Source: Azospirillum thermophilum (lineage in GTDB: Bacteria; Pseudomonadota; Alphaproteobacteria; Azospirillales; Azospirillaceae). From it: a DNA stretch of 64,000 bases. Shown one piece after another: positions 47,057 to 56,372 of the stretch. The position numbers were made by a program, and so were the translations under genes. Position 1 is the stretch's first letter, and the number at the start of each line of letters is the position of its first letter. The DNA lies in the NCBI RefSeq assembly GCF_003130795.1, contig NZ_CP029352.1, positions 1,280,001-1,344,000 on the forward strand. The letters run 5' to 3'. Under the pieces are notes generated by a model. The model saw nothing but the letters and a program-made list of their open reading frames with translations, made no database searches and had not been told where the DNA came from.

Positions 47057-47989
47057 TCAGCCCTGACCGCCGGCGGCCGCGGCCACCTCGGCGGCGAAGT
47101 CGGACTGCGCCTTCTCGATGCCCTCGCCGAGCGCGAAGCGGACGAAGCCCGTCACCTTGACCGGCGCGCCGATCTCCTTGGCGGCGTTCTCGACCACCTT
47201 GCGGACCTTGGTCTCGCCGTCGATGACGTAGGTCTGCTCCAGCAGGCAGACTTCCTCGTAGTACTTGCGGATGCGGCCTTCCACCATCTTCTCGATGATG
47301 TTCTCCGGCTTGCCGGAGGCGCGCGACTGCTCGATCAGCACGCTGCGCTCACGCTCCAGCGCCGAGGAATCGACGTCGGCGATGTCCAGCGCGTCCGGAC
47401 GGGCGGCGGCGGTGTGCATGGCGATCTGCTTGCCGAGCTCGGTCAGCTTGGCGACATCGCCGGTCGACTCCAGGGCGACCAGCACGCCGATCTTGCCCAG
47501 ACCCGGCGCGATGGCCGAGTGGACGTAGCTGACGACGACGCCCGAGGAGACCTCCAGGCGGGCGGTACGGCGCAGGTTCATGTTCTCGCCGATGGTGGCG
47601 ATCAGGCTGGTCAGCTCGTCCTGGACGGTGTGCGAGGTGCCCGGATAGGCGGCCTGCTTCAGCACCTCGACCTCGCCGTTGCCGGTCAGCGCGATCTCGG
47701 CGACCTTGGCGGCGAACGCCTGGAACTTGTCGTTGCGGGCGACGAAATCGGTCTCGGCGTTCACCTCGACGGCGGCACCGACGGTGCCCGAGGTGGCGAC
47801 GGCGACGAGACCCTCGGCGGCGACGCGGCCCGACTTCTTGGCGGCGGCGGCGAGGCCCTTCTTGCGCAGCCAGTCGACCGCACCTTCCAGGTCGCCGCTG
47901 GTCTCGGCCAGAGCCTTCTTGCAGTCCATCATGCCCGCGCCGGTCTTCTCGCGCAGTTCCTTGACGAGCGAGGCGGTAATCTCGGCCAT
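47057..47989 (-). CDS. tsf: Elongation factor Ts
   Basis: The product has 310 residues: the N-terminal UBA-like domain ([20 protein letters not shown]), the [13 protein letters not shown] motif that contacts EF-Tu, and both core subdomains. It recharges EF-Tu with GTP. It lies after an intrinsic terminator downstream of rpsB, so it depends on read-through or a separate promoter. GAGGG is just upstream of the ATG. Confidence 0.97.
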   Translation of the reverse strand: MAEITASLVKELREKTGAGMMDCKKALAETSGDLEGAVDWLRKKGLAAAAKKSGRVAAEGLVAVATSGTVGAAVEVNAETDFVARNDKFQAFAAKVAEIALTGNGEVEVLKQAAYPGTSHTVQDELTSLIATIGENMNLRRTARLEVSSGVVVSYVHSAIAPGLGKIGVLVALESTGDVAKLTELGKQIAMHTAAARPDALDIADVDSSALERERSVLIEQSRASGKPENIIEKMVEGRIRKYYEEVCLLEQTYVIDGETKVRKVVENAAKEIGAPVKVTGFVRFALGEGIEKAQSDFAAEVAAAAGGQG

Positions 47990-48064
47990 GTTGCGCCCTC
48001 TTCTTTCCCAGCGATCCACAGCGGATCGGATTGACCAACAAAAAACCAGTGACTGGCAACTCAT

Positions 48065-48105
48065 AAAAAAGGCAGCCGGGCCAAAGGTGGTAAGGCCCGG
48101 CTGCC
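48065..48105 (-). terminator. Intrinsic terminator between rpsB and tsf
   Basis: On the minus strand a perfect 12-bp stem (GGCAGCCGGGCC and its complement, arms 48071-48082 and 48094-48105), with an 11-base loop, is followed by six T. It is 13 bases after the rpsB stop. It probably makes the ribosomal protein more abundant than the downstream genes. Confidence 0.9.
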
Positions 48106-48118
48106 CTGGTGGCCGTTA

Positions 48119-48898
48119 TCAGGCCTGGGCGGCTTCGGTGCCTTCCTCTTCCGGCAGCTGCTCGGCCGGGGCGTCCTCACGGGCGCCGACGTCGATGCCG
48201 GCAGCGCTCATCTCGGCCTGCAGGCCGTCGAGCACGGCGCCGGTCATCAGCTCGCAGTACAGGTCGATGGCGCGCAGCGCGTCGTCGTTGCCGGGGATCG
48301 GGAAGGCCACGCCGTCCGGATCGGAGTTGCTGTCGAGGACGGCCACGACCGGGATGCCCAGCTTGTTGGCTTCCTTGACGGCGATCGACTCCTTGTTGGT
48401 GTCGATGATGAAGATGATGTCGGGCAGGCCGCCCATCTCCTTGATGCCGCCGAGCGCCCGCTCGAGCTTGTCGCGCTCGCGGGTCAGCTCCAGCACCTCG
48501 CGCTTGGTCAGGCCGGAGGTGTCGCCGCCCAGACGCTCCTCCATCTCGCGCAGGCGCTTGATGGACAGGGAGATCGTCTTCCAGTTGGTCAGCATGCCGC
48601 CGAGCCAGCGGTGGTTGACGAAGTACTGGCCGCACTTGCCGGCCGCGTCGGCGATCCGCTCCTGCGCCTGGCGCTTGGTGCCGACGAACAGCACGCGGCC
48701 ACCGCCGGCGACGACGTCGCGCACGGCCTGCAGGGCGCGGTGCAGAGCCGGGACGGTCTGCTCCAGATCGATGACATGCACGCCGTTGCGCACGCCGAAG
48801 ATGTACGACTGCATCTTCGGGTTCCAGCGACGGGTGTGGTGGCCGAAGTGGACGCCGGCTTCGAGCAGCTGGCGCATCGTGAAGGTCGGGATAGCCAT
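48119..48898 (-). CDS. rpsB: 30S ribosomal protein S2
   Basis: The product has 259 residues: [20 protein letters not shown] near the start, [25 protein letters not shown] and [20 protein letters not shown]. An acidic Ala/Glu tail follows, as in other alphaproteobacteria. It binds the small subunit late in assembly. AAGGA lies 8 bases before the ATG. It opens the translation/lipid super-operon. Confidence 0.97.
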   Translation of the reverse strand: MAIPTFTMRQLLEAGVHFGHHTRRWNPKMQSYIFGVRNGVHVIDLEQTVPALHRALQAVRDVVAGGGRVLFVGTKRQAQERIADAAGKCGQYFVNHRWLGGMLTNWKTISLSIKRLREMEERLGGDTSGLTKREVLELTRERDKLERALGGIKEMGGLPDIIFIIDTNKESIAVKEANKLGIPVVAVLDSNSDPDGVAFPIPGNDDALRAIDLYCELMTGAVLDGLQAEMSAAGIDVGAREDAPAEQLPEEEGTEAAQA

Positions 48899-49020
48899 GG
48901 AATAAGTCCTTGTTCCGGTTGCTCCGCCGCGGGCATTGTCCATGGGAATGGACACCGGATCGGGCCATCGGGGTCAAGCCGAGGGACCGCCAGCCCGCGT
49001 GAGGTTTTGACGACGGCGCT

Positions 49021-49049
49021 TACATAGCCCGCCGGACCGGCTTTGGCAA
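49021..49049 (-). promoter_or_regulatory. Sigma-70 promoter of rpsB
   Basis: On the minus strand TTGCCA (49044-49049), a 17-base spacer and TATGTA (49021-49026) give near-consensus spacing, about 120 bases before the rpsB ATG. The leader between them is long enough for feedback control by S2, which is known in other bacteria but not visible here as a motif. Confidence 0.6.
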
Positions 49050-49110
49050 CAGGGTTGGCGAGGGTTCCTGGCGCGCCCCGGCCGACGGGCGCCGCCTTGC
49101 CGCCGCGCCG

Positions 49111-52100
49111 TCAGAGCTCCGCCACCTCCACCACGCCCGGCACGGCCTTCAGGGCGGCGCGGCTCTGCGCCGTGATGGTGTAGGTGTCGGGAAGCTGGAT
49201 CTCCACCTCCCGCAGGGCGTCGAGCTCCACCAGAAGATGGATGCGGCCCTTGCCGCGGTTGAGCCGCTCCAGCGTGCCGCGCAGCGAGTCGAGGGGGGCG
49301 GGGTCGCGCAGGACGATGCGCAGCCCGTCGCTGACCGAGGCGACCGCCTCCTCCAGCGGCTTGACCTCCTGGCAGGTCAGGCGGATGTCCTCGCCGTTGA
49401 CCTGGGCGTCGATCGTCATCAGCACCGGCCGTCCGGCCTCCAGCAGGTCGCGGTTGGCCGCCAGCACCTCCGAGAAGCAGGTGACCTCGTAGCCGCCGGT
49501 GGCGTCCGACAGCTCGACGAAGGCGAAGCGGTTGCCCGACTTGGCGGTCTTCTCCTTCCGGCTGACGACGATCCCCGCCATCTTGTAGCGGGTGGATCCG
49601 CCGCGCGAGACGGCCTGGGCCAACTCCGCCGACCTGACCACCCTCATGCGGTTGAGCGGACCCGAGAAGGCGTCGAGCGGGTGGGCCGACAGGTAGAAGC
49701 CGATGGCGCCGAACTCGTGCTTCAGCTTCTCCAGCGGTTCCCAGTCGGCCACCTTCGGCAGGTCCGGCTCCTTCAGGCCGCTGCCCAGGCCCGTGCCGCC
49801 GAACAGGTTGCCGATGCCGCTCTCGCGTTCCGCCGCCTCGGCCTGGGCATAGCGGATCAGCGTCTCCAGCGCCGCATGCACCTGCGCCCGGTTGGGGTTC
49901 AGCCCGTCGAAGGCACCGGCGCAGGTCAGGTTCTCGAGCTGGCGCTTGTTGATCGTCTTCAGGTCCAGCCGGCGGGCGAAGTCGAACAGGCTCTTGTAGG
50001 GGCCGTTCTTCGCCCGCTCCTCCACCACCGCCTTCATGGCCGGCAGCCCGACGCCCTTCACGGCAGCCAGCGCGTAGCGCACCGCCTTCGACCCGTCCGG
50101 CAGCGCCTCCACGCCGAAGATGGCCGAGGATTTGTTGATGTCCGGCGGCAGCAGCCGGATCTTCAGGCGTGCCAGCTCCTGCCGGAAGACGTTCAGCTTG
50201 TCGGTGTTGCCGAGGTCGAGCGTCATCGACGCCGCCATGAACTCCACCGGGTGGTTCGCCTTCAGGTAGGCGGTGTGGTAGGCGACCAGCGCATAGGCCG
50301 CGGCATGGCTCTTGTTGAAGCCGTAGCCGGCGAACTTCATCACCTGGTCGAAGATCATCGAGGCCTGCTCGGCGGCCACGCCCCGCTGTTCGGCGCCGTC
50401 GCAGAAGATCTTCCGCTGGGCGTCCATCTCCTCCTTGATCTTCTTGCCCATGGCGCGGCGCAGCAGGTCGGCGCCGCCCAGCGAATAGCCGGACAGCACC
50501 TGCGCGATCTGCATGACCTGCTCCTGGTAGATCATGATCCCGAAGGTCTCCTTCAGGATCGGCTCCAGGGTCGGGTTCATGTAGTCCGGCGGCTCCTCGC
50601 CGTTCTTCACCCGGATGTATTTCGGGATGTTGTCCATCGGGCCGGGGCGGTAGAGCGACACCAGCGCGATGATGTCCTCCAGCCGGTTCGGCTTCAGGCG
50701 GCGCAGCACGTCGCGCATGCCCGAACTTTCGAGCTGGAACACGCCGGTCGCCTCCGCCCGGCTGAGAAGATGGTACGTCTTCTCGTCGTCCAGCGTGACG
50801 GTCGTCAGGTCCGGCTTCCCGGGAATCAGGTCGACCGCCGTCTTCAGCACGGTCAGAGTCTTCAGGCCGAGGAAGTCGAACTTCACCAGGCCGGCCTGCT
50901 CGACATACTTCATGTTGAACTGGGTGACCGGCATGTCCGACCGCGGATCGCGGTAGAGCGGCACCAGCTCGTCCAGCGGCCGGTCGGCGATCACCACGCC
51001 GGCCGCGTGGGTCGAGGCGTGGCGGTAGAGGCCTTCCAGCTTCAGCGCGATGTCGATCAGGTGGCGCACCGTCTCGTCGCCGTCGCGGGCCTGGCGCAGC
51101 ATCTCCTCGCTGTCGAGCGCCTGCTGCAGCGTCACCGGGTTGGCCGGATTGTTCGGCACCAGCTTGCAGATCTTGTCGACCTGCCCGTAGGGCATCTGCA
51201 GCACGCGCCCGACGTCGCGCAGCACCGCCCTCGCCTGCAGCTTACCGAAGGTGATGATCTGGGCGACGCGGTCGTAGCCGTACTTGTCCTGGACGTAGCG
51301 GATCACCTCTTCGCGGCGGTCCTGGCAGAAGTCGACGTCGAAGTCGGGCATCGACACGCGTTCGGGGTTCAGGAACCGCTCGAACAGCAGGCCGAAGCGC
51401 AGGGGGTCGAGGTCGGTGATGGTCAGCGCCCAGGCGACGACCGAGCCGGCGCCCGAGCCGCGGCCCGGCCCGACCGGGATGTCCTGGCTCTTCGCCCATT
51501 TGATGAAGTCCGACACGATCAGGAAGTAGCCGGGGAACTTCATCTTGACGATGACGTCCAGCTCGAACTCCAGCCGCTCGAAATAGGTCTTGCGGGTCTG
51601 TTCGCGCTGCTCGGCCGTCATGCCGGGAGTGTAGACGACCTTCTCCAGCCGCATCTCCAGCCCGGCGCGGGCCTGGGCGCGCAGTTCGTCGTCCTCGGTG
51701 CGGCCGCCTTCGCAGGCGAAGGGCGGCAGGATCGGCTTGATCGGGCGCAGCAGGAAGGAGCAGCGCCGGGCGATCACCAGCGTGTTGTCCACCGCCTCCG
51801 GCAGGTCGGCGAAGAGGAGCCGCATCTCCTCCGCCGACTTGAAGCAATGGTCGGGCGTCAGCCGCCGCCGCTCGGTCTGGCTGAGATAGGCGCCCTCGGC
51901 GATGCACAGCAGCGCGTCGTGCGCCTGATACAGGTCCGGCGTGGCGAAGTGGCAGTCGTTGGTCGCCACCAGCGGCAGGTCGTGCGCGTAGGCGAGCTCG
52001 ACCAGCGCCGGCTCGACCGTGTCCTCCATCTCCTGGAAATGGCCGCTGTGCCGCTGCAGCTCGACATAGAGCCGGCCGGGGAACAGCGCCTTCATCCGCT

Positions 52101-52596
52101 CCAGCGTCTCCAGCGCCAGATCCTTCTGGCCCTCCGCCAGCAGCCGGCCGATCGGACCGGCCGGGCCGCCGGTCAGCGCGATCAGTCCGTCCGAGCGACC
52201 CTCCAGCGCCTCCATCGGGATCTGCGGGCCGGCCATCGGATCCGACTCGAGGAAGGCCTTGGAGACCAGCTTCATCAGGTTCCGGTAGCCCTGCTCGTTC
52301 TGGCACAGCAGGACGATCTGGTCGGGATGCGCCGCCTTGCCGGGCAGGCCGGGGCGGGTGGGCGCCGGGCCGATGCGGGTGATGCCCAGCACCGTGCCGA
52401 TGATCGGCTGCACGCCGGCATCGGCGGCGGCCAGCGCGAATTCCAGCGCGCCGAACAGGTTGCCGGTGTCGGTGACCGCGACCGCCGGCATCTGCTGCTT
52501 CAGGCAGAGCTTCACCAGCTCCTTCACCTTGATCGCGCCTTCCGACAGGGAGTAGGCGGAATGGACGCGCAGGTGGATGAAATCGGCGTGGGGCAT
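49111..52596 (-). CDS. dnaE: DNA polymerase III alpha subunit
   Basis: The product has 1161 residues: an N-terminal PHP domain (FIHLRVHSAYSLSEG), the polymerase core with catalytic aspartates in PDFDVDFCQDRREEVI, fingers with GYGFNKSHAAAYALVAY, a tandem helix-hairpin-helix region, and a C-terminal OB-fold. It is the replicative polymerase. The PHP TDTGNLFG motif has threonine where exonuclease-active forms have histidine, so the PHP site is probably inactive, as in many proteobacteria. ATG at 52596 matches the family start. Confidence 0.96.
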   Translation of the reverse strand: MPHADFIHLRVHSAYSLSEGAIKVKELVKLCLKQQMPAVAVTDTGNLFGALEFALAAADAGVQPIIGTVLGITRIGPAPTRPGLPGKAAHPDQIVLLCQNEQGYRNLMKLVSKAFLESDPMAGPQIPMEALEGRSDGLIALTGGPAGPIGRLLAEGQKDLALETLERMKALFPGRLYVELQRHSGHFQEMEDTVEPALVELAYAHDLPLVATNDCHFATPDLYQAHDALLCIAEGAYLSQTERRRLTPDHCFKSAEEMRLLFADLPEAVDNTLVIARRCSFLLRPIKPILPPFACEGGRTEDDELRAQARAGLEMRLEKVVYTPGMTAEQREQTRKTYFERLEFELDVIVKMKFPGYFLIVSDFIKWAKSQDIPVGPGRGSGAGSVVAWALTITDLDPLRFGLLFERFLNPERVSMPDFDVDFCQDRREEVIRYVQDKYGYDRVAQIITFGKLQARAVLRDVGRVLQMPYGQVDKICKLVPNNPANPVTLQQALDSEEMLRQARDGDETVRHLIDIALKLEGLYRHASTHAAGVVIADRPLDELVPLYRDPRSDMPVTQFNMKYVEQAGLVKFDFLGLKTLTVLKTAVDLIPGKPDLTTVTLDDEKTYHLLSRAEATGVFQLESSGMRDVLRRLKPNRLEDIIALVSLYRPGPMDNIPKYIRVKNGEEPPDYMNPTLEPILKETFGIMIYQEQVMQIAQVLSGYSLGGADLLRRAMGKKIKEEMDAQRKIFCDGAEQRGVAAEQASMIFDQVMKFAGYGFNKSHAAAYALVAYHTAYLKANHPVEFMAASMTLDLGNTDKLNVFRQELARLKIRLLPPDINKSSAIFGVEALPDGSKAVRYALAAVKGVGLPAMKAVVEERAKNGPYKSLFDFARRLDLKTINKRQLENLTCAGAFDGLNPNRAQVHAALETLIRYAQAEAAERESGIGNLFGGTGLGSGLKEPDLPKVADWEPLEKLKHEFGAIGFYLSAHPLDAFSGPLNRMRVVRSAELAQAVSRGGSTRYKMAGIVVSRKEKTAKSGNRFAFVELSDATGGYEVTCFSEVLAANRDLLEAGRPVLMTIDAQVNGEDIRLTCQEVKPLEEAVASVSDGLRIVLRDPAPLDSLRGTLERLNRGKGRIHLLVELDALREVEIQLPDTYTITAQSRAALKAVPGVVEVAEL

Positions 52597-52801
52597 CGGG
52601 TCCGCTGGCAGGATCGGGTCGGGAAACGGGACGGCGCCGATATTGGCGGAGTTCGCGGCAAAACGCACCCCCTGCGGCATGACCCGTCCTCAAGCCAGAC
52701 ATCCGGCCGGCGGAGCCCGACCACGCAGGATGGTCGCCCGCTCCATCCGTTCGTGTTATGGATGCGGCACGGTTGAGGACACGCCTTGGGGAGGATGCCG
52801 C

Positions 52802-53398
52802 ATGGGGCGACTGCTTTTCGCCGGGACGGGGACGCGGGGATCGGCCTTCCGGAGACCGGCCGCCAGAGTCCTCTGCCTGACTGCAGCACTGCTGACGGTC
52901 GCCGCCTGCCAGACCACCGCCCCGCCGCCGCCGCCGGCCCCGCCGCCGCCCGCCGAGGAAGGGCCGGGCAAGCCGCTGCGCTCCGGCAAGGGCTGGACGG
53001 TCTACCTGCACAAGCCGGACGGGGCCAAGCCCTATTGCCGCGCCGACAAGCCGAGCCGGGGCGCCCGCCTGACCTTCCGCACCGGCGCGGCCGAGGCGAG
53101 CCTGACGCTGAGCGACACCGGCAAGCCCGTGCAGGCCGGCCAGGACTATGACCTGACCGCCAGCTTCGACACCGGCGCCACCCTGCCCTTCCAGGCCAAG
53201 GGAATGCCCGACGGCAGCCTGCGGGCCGCCATTCCGCCGGCCCAGTTCCTGGAGGAGCTCGATCCCTTCGGCCGTGCCCGGCGGGTCACCTTCCGCAGCG
53301 AGGCACTCGGCGGCACGGTGGCGAGCATTCCCCTCTCCGGCTCCTCCTGGGCCATCAACGCGTCGGACGAGTGCCGCATCCTCAACGCGGCGTCCTGA
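52802..53398 (+). CDS. Putative lipoprotein, hypothetical
   Basis: The product has 198 residues with a lipoprotein signal: basic n-region, hydrophobic core and lipobox TVAAC, cysteine at residue 36. A short poly-proline stretch (about 41-52) precedes a beta-rich domain (about 60-198), which has two further cysteines. No family is recognised. GGGGAGG lies 7 bases before the ATG. It is divergent from dnaE, with 205 bases between, and it borders the AT-rich region on its right. Confidence 0.7.
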   Translation: MGRLLFAGTGTRGSAFRRPAARVLCLTAALLTVAACQTTAPPPPPAPPPPAEEGPGKPLRSGKGWTVYLHKPDGAKPYCRADKPSRGARLTFRTGAAEASLTLSDTGKPVQAGQDYDLTASFDTGATLPFQAKGMPDGSLRAAIPPAQFLEELDPFGRARRVTFRSEALGGTVASIPLSGSSWAINASDECRILNAAS

Positions 53399-54041
53399 TC
53401 GGCCGCACCGCACCGGGCGGCGGCGCTTCCTCACCACCACGAGACCAGATCGCCACGGCCGGCGGCTGGCGAGACCTGCGCCGCTTGCCGGATGAAGCAA
53501 ATCGCATCCGGCGGCAGAGCTGCGTGCCCAGGCGAGATTCGACAAAGTCGACTGTGTGAAATTGATCGCCTGCGTTGCGATAGCCATATCTTTTGCTCGC
53601 TCCAAACCACAACACCCTCACCTTTCATTCTTTAAAAAGTGGCATTTCAAGATCTCTACGCACAAAGCCTGGTAACACTCTCCATAACAATAGCGATTAC
53701 TTCACGTACCGGCAGGTGGCGCGGAGAATCTGCGCCATATTAGTTATCAACCGACGGTACATACGTATACTTTGAACGCTGGTTATCTTTTTTGATAATA
53801 CAAATACCTGATTCCATCAAAAATTCCTGTTGACCGTCGATGCCGTCGAAATATAACTTTCGGCGCAAGACCGCATGGCCTTCGAATTAAGAACATAAAA
53901 TCCGCCATACGTTCATATGTTCCGAAGCTTCTACAGATAGCAGAGCCTTTTCTGCACAGAACATCAATTCAGGCTCACGCTTGAACTGATAAGTTCTTTT
54001 GCACCGCAAACTCAACCTCACGACAGAGTTGGGAGCCGGAT
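53399..54041. other. AT-rich non-coding region upstream of the PatG-like cluster
   Basis: No convincing gene is found in these 643 bases; short open frames lack ribosome sites and codon bias. From about 53520 the base composition falls far below the rest of the window, with many A/T runs. Dyads include GCCGGATG-N10-CATCCGGC (53487-53512), TTATC-N6-GATAA (53783-53798) and GAACT-GATA-AGTTC (53983-53996), the last about 45 bases before the protease start. It probably carries the promoter of the protease operon, and the composition suggests foreign origin. Confidence 0.6.
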
Positions 54042-55871
54042 ATGCGCGGCCATGAGAAAATTCTGGTTTCGATCCTCGATGGTCCGATCGACCTGAAACA
54101 CCCGTGCCTGGCCGGCGCACAGCTCCATTACGCCCCCGGCCATTCCCGCGCGGACGTAACCGACGGGCCGTCGACACGGCATGGCACCGCCGTCGCCAGC
54201 ATCATCTTCGGTCAGCCCGGGACGGTTCTCGAAGGCATCGCTCCGGCCTGCCGCGGCGTCATCGTCCCGATCTACGAGGACACGCCGCAGGGCAGCGTCC
54301 GCCCCTGCTCGCAAGCCGACCTTGCGGAGGCGATCCAGGCCGCCCTGCGGGAAGGGGCGCAGATCATCAACATTTCCGGGGGGCAGCTTGCCCGGGGCGG
54401 CTCTCCCGACCCGACGCTCGTCGCCGCGGTCCAGGCCTGCGAGGAGGCCGGCGTCCTGGTGGTCGCGGCGGCCGGCAACGACGGCTGCGACTGCGAGCAT
54501 GTCCCGGCGGCACTGCCGACCGTGCTGGCGGTCGGCGCCGTCGACGTCCAGGGGGGACCGCTGCCCTCCAGCAACTGGGGCGAGGCCTATCGCGAGAACG
54601 GGATCACCGCCCCCGGCGGCGCGATCCTCGCCGCCGCCCCGTCGGGCGAGGTGGAGCCGCGCAACGGGACCAGCTTCGCCTGCGCGGTCACCAGCGGCAT
54701 CGCCGCCTGGATGCTGGGCGAGATGGTGGGGCGGGGCCTGCCGCCCGACCCGCTTCTGGTCCGCCGCATCCTGCGGGAAAGCGCCGATCCGGCCGACGGC
54801 GACACCGCCGCCGCTCACCGCCTGCTGAGCGGCCGTCTCAATCTGACACGCGCGTTCGACGCCTTGGACGCGCTTCTTTCACAGGAGGAGGAAGGCTTCA
54901 TGACCGATGTCATCACCGATGTGGCTATCGATCCGGCCGTCGCGCTCGCGGCCGGCGTCCCGGCTGCTCCCGCTCCGGCGGCCGCCCTGCCGGAACCGGC
55001 TCCGGCCGTCGGCGCCGTCCGCCCGTCGGGGGAAGAGGCTCCCTGCCCGACCGGCAACTGCGGCACCTCGGGCAACGGCGGGCTGGTCTATGCCCTGGGC
55101 GAGATCGGCATCGACTATGTCAGCGAGTCGCGCCGCCAGTCGCTGGGGCAGATGCTCGGCATGGAGGTCGTCACGCCGGGTCATGAGGACAAGGTGCTGG
55201 GGGCGCTGGCCCAGGATCCGACCCTGGCCCCGTCCTTCATGTGGACGCTGGTGCTGGACGGTCAGCCGATCTACGCCATCGTCCCGATGGGCGCCTATGC
55301 CGCCGAGACCTATGTGCGCCTGCGCGAGTTCCTGAACGCGCAGATCACCACGGAGGTCGAGCGCGTGTCGATCCCCGGGACGGTCTTCGGCTCGATCACG
55401 CTCGCCAGCGGCTTCACCGTGCCGATCCTGGTGCCCGAGATGCGCGGCATGTACTGCTGGAACATCCCGGCGCTGGTCAACCAGGCCATGGGCGACGACG
55501 CCTCCAAGACCGACGCGCAGACCGAGCGCCGCCGCCAGGTGCACGAGAGCATCCAGCAGCGGATCTACTACGAGAACCGCAACCTGGGCGCCGCGCCGCG
55601 CGACCGCGCCTTCAACTATGCCGCCACGCGCGCCCACGAGTTCGACGGGATCATCGACGCCGCCGTCGGCACCAACATGCGCCTGGGCAGCATCCAGGTG
55701 GAGAAGAGCACGCTCGCCCGCCAGAACTCCAACTGCTGGGACGTCAAGCTGACCTTCTTCGCGCCCAAGCAGCGGCAGGACATCGCCAATCTGGTCGCCC
55801 GCGCCACGGTGGACGTCAGCGACGTCATTCCGGTGCTCGTGGGCCAGGTGCGCCACTGGTTCGAAGAGTGA
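54042..55871 (+). CDS. Subtilisin-PatG-like peptide-maturation protease
   Basis: The product has 609 residues. An S8 subtilisin domain (about 1-285) has the full triad: Asp in VSILDGPIDLKHP near 14, His in STRHGTAVAS near 47, Ser in NGTSFACAVTSGIAAWML near 212, plus oxyanion Asn in AAAGNDG. A Pro/Ala linker (about 295-325) leads to a C-terminal PatA/PatG-type domain that opens with VYALGEIGIDYVSESRRQSL. In cyanobactin clusters this protease family removes leader and follower from precursor peptides. There is no signal peptide, so it acts in the cytoplasm. GGGAG is 7 bases before the ATG. An internal ATG at 54900 behind a strong GGAGGAGGAAGG could make the C-terminal domain alone (323 residues). 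Three small peptide genes follow. Confidence 0.85.
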   Translation: MRGHEKILVSILDGPIDLKHPCLAGAQLHYAPGHSRADVTDGPSTRHGTAVASIIFGQPGTVLEGIAPACRGVIVPIYEDTPQGSVRPCSQADLAEAIQAALREGAQIINISGGQLARGGSPDPTLVAAVQACEEAGVLVVAAAGNDGCDCEHVPAALPTVLAVGAVDVQGGPLPSSNWGEAYRENGITAPGGAILAAAPSGEVEPRNGTSFACAVTSGIAAWMLGEMVGRGLPPDPLLVRRILRESADPADGDTAAAHRLLSGRLNLTRAFDALDALLSQEEEGFMTDVITDVAIDPAVALAAGVPAAPAPAAALPEPAPAVGAVRPSGEEAPCPTGNCGTSGNGGLVYALGEIGIDYVSESRRQSLGQMLGMEVVTPGHEDKVLGALAQDPTLAPSFMWTLVLDGQPIYAIVPMGAYAAETYVRLREFLNAQITTEVERVSIPGTVFGSITLASGFTVPILVPEMRGMYCWNIPALVNQAMGDDASKTDAQTERRRQVHESIQQRIYYENRNLGAAPRDRAFNYAATRAHEFDGIIDAAVGTNMRLGSIQVEKSTLARQNSNCWDVKLTFFAPKQRQDIANLVARATVDVSDVIPVLVGQVRHWFEE

Positions 55872-55887
55872 TCGACCGGTGACGCGG

Positions 55888-55950
55888 ATTCCGCCGGCGG
55901 CGGGTGGCGGGCATTCCGTCCGGCACCAAGGCCCCGGTTCCCGGCGGAAT
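55888..55950 (+). other. Inverted repeat between protease and first cysteine-rich gene
   Basis: ATTCCGCCGG (55888-55897) and CCGGCGGAAT (55941-55950) form a perfect 10-bp stem with a 43-base loop in the 117-base gap. There is no T-run. It could tune how much of the transcript reaches the peptide genes or protect the peptide message. Confidence 0.5.
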
Positions 55951-55988
55951 TCCCTCTTGTCATAGCCACATCGTGAAAGGAGAGGAAA

Positions 55989-56297
55989 ATGCATCTTCCC
56001 GTCTACGCCACGCTGGCGTCCACCCGCAGCAACACCGTCGCCGGCGACGCCGTGGCCGCCGGCGTGATGCCGAGCGACACCTGCGTCAGCGTGAACGTCA
56101 ACGGCCAGGGCCAGGTCTGCCTGAGCGTTCCGGTGGTCGGCAACGTCTGCATCCCGGTCAACACGCCGCTGCCGTCGGGCACCGCCGCGTCGGCCTGCAT
56201 CAACGTCTGCACCAAGTGGGGCGTGCCCTCCGGCGCCTGCGTCACCGTCTCCGCCCTGGGGCAGCAGATCGCGAGCCAGTGCTTCGGCTGGTGCTGA
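55989..56297 (+). CDS. Eight-cysteine small protein A (candidate protease substrate)
   Basis: The product has 102 residues with no signal peptide. It begins MHLPVYATLA, shared in form with the next gene (MRLPVYAATA), then a variable stretch, then a cysteine-rich part with eight cysteines spaced C-x11-C-x9-C-x15-C-x3-C-x9-C-x13-C-x3-C. The two halves end alike (AS-x-C-x3-C). It finishes on cysteine. AGGAGAGG sits 3 bases before the ATG, a strong site. It follows the PatG-like protease, so it may be its precursor substrate, with the N-terminal part as leader. I know of no named family. Confidence 0.75.
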   Translation: MHLPVYATLASTRSNTVAGDAVAAGVMPSDTCVSVNVNGQGQVCLSVPVVGNVCIPVNTPLPSGTAASACINVCTKWGVPSGACVTVSALGQQIASQCFGWC

Positions 56298-56306
56298 TCG
56301 GACGGA

Positions 56307-56335
56307 GCCCCGGGATCCTCGCCCGTTCCCGGGGC
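56307..56335 (+). other. Stem-loop between the two cysteine-rich genes
   Basis: GCCCCGGGA (56307-56315) pairs perfectly with TCCCGGGGC (56327-56335) across an 11-base loop, 10 bases after the first peptide gene. There is no T-run, so it is more likely an mRNA stabiliser or partial terminator than a full one. Confidence 0.5.
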
Positions 56336-56372
56336 GCTCCGCCCCGAACATCCTCCCGATAAGGAGCTTCGC

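Noticed and set aside
53487..53512. GCCGGATG hairpin as terminator of the lipoprotein gene
   Set aside because: The stem is good but no T-run follows, and it is about 90 bases from the stop.
53593..53775. 60-residue open frame in the AT-rich region
   Set aside because: No ribosome site, no codon bias, no similarity that I recognise, and it lies where stop codons would be expected to fall by chance.
53887..54177. 96-residue minus-strand frame over the protease start
   Set aside because: It overlaps the start of the well-supported protease gene and has no ribosome site or domain.
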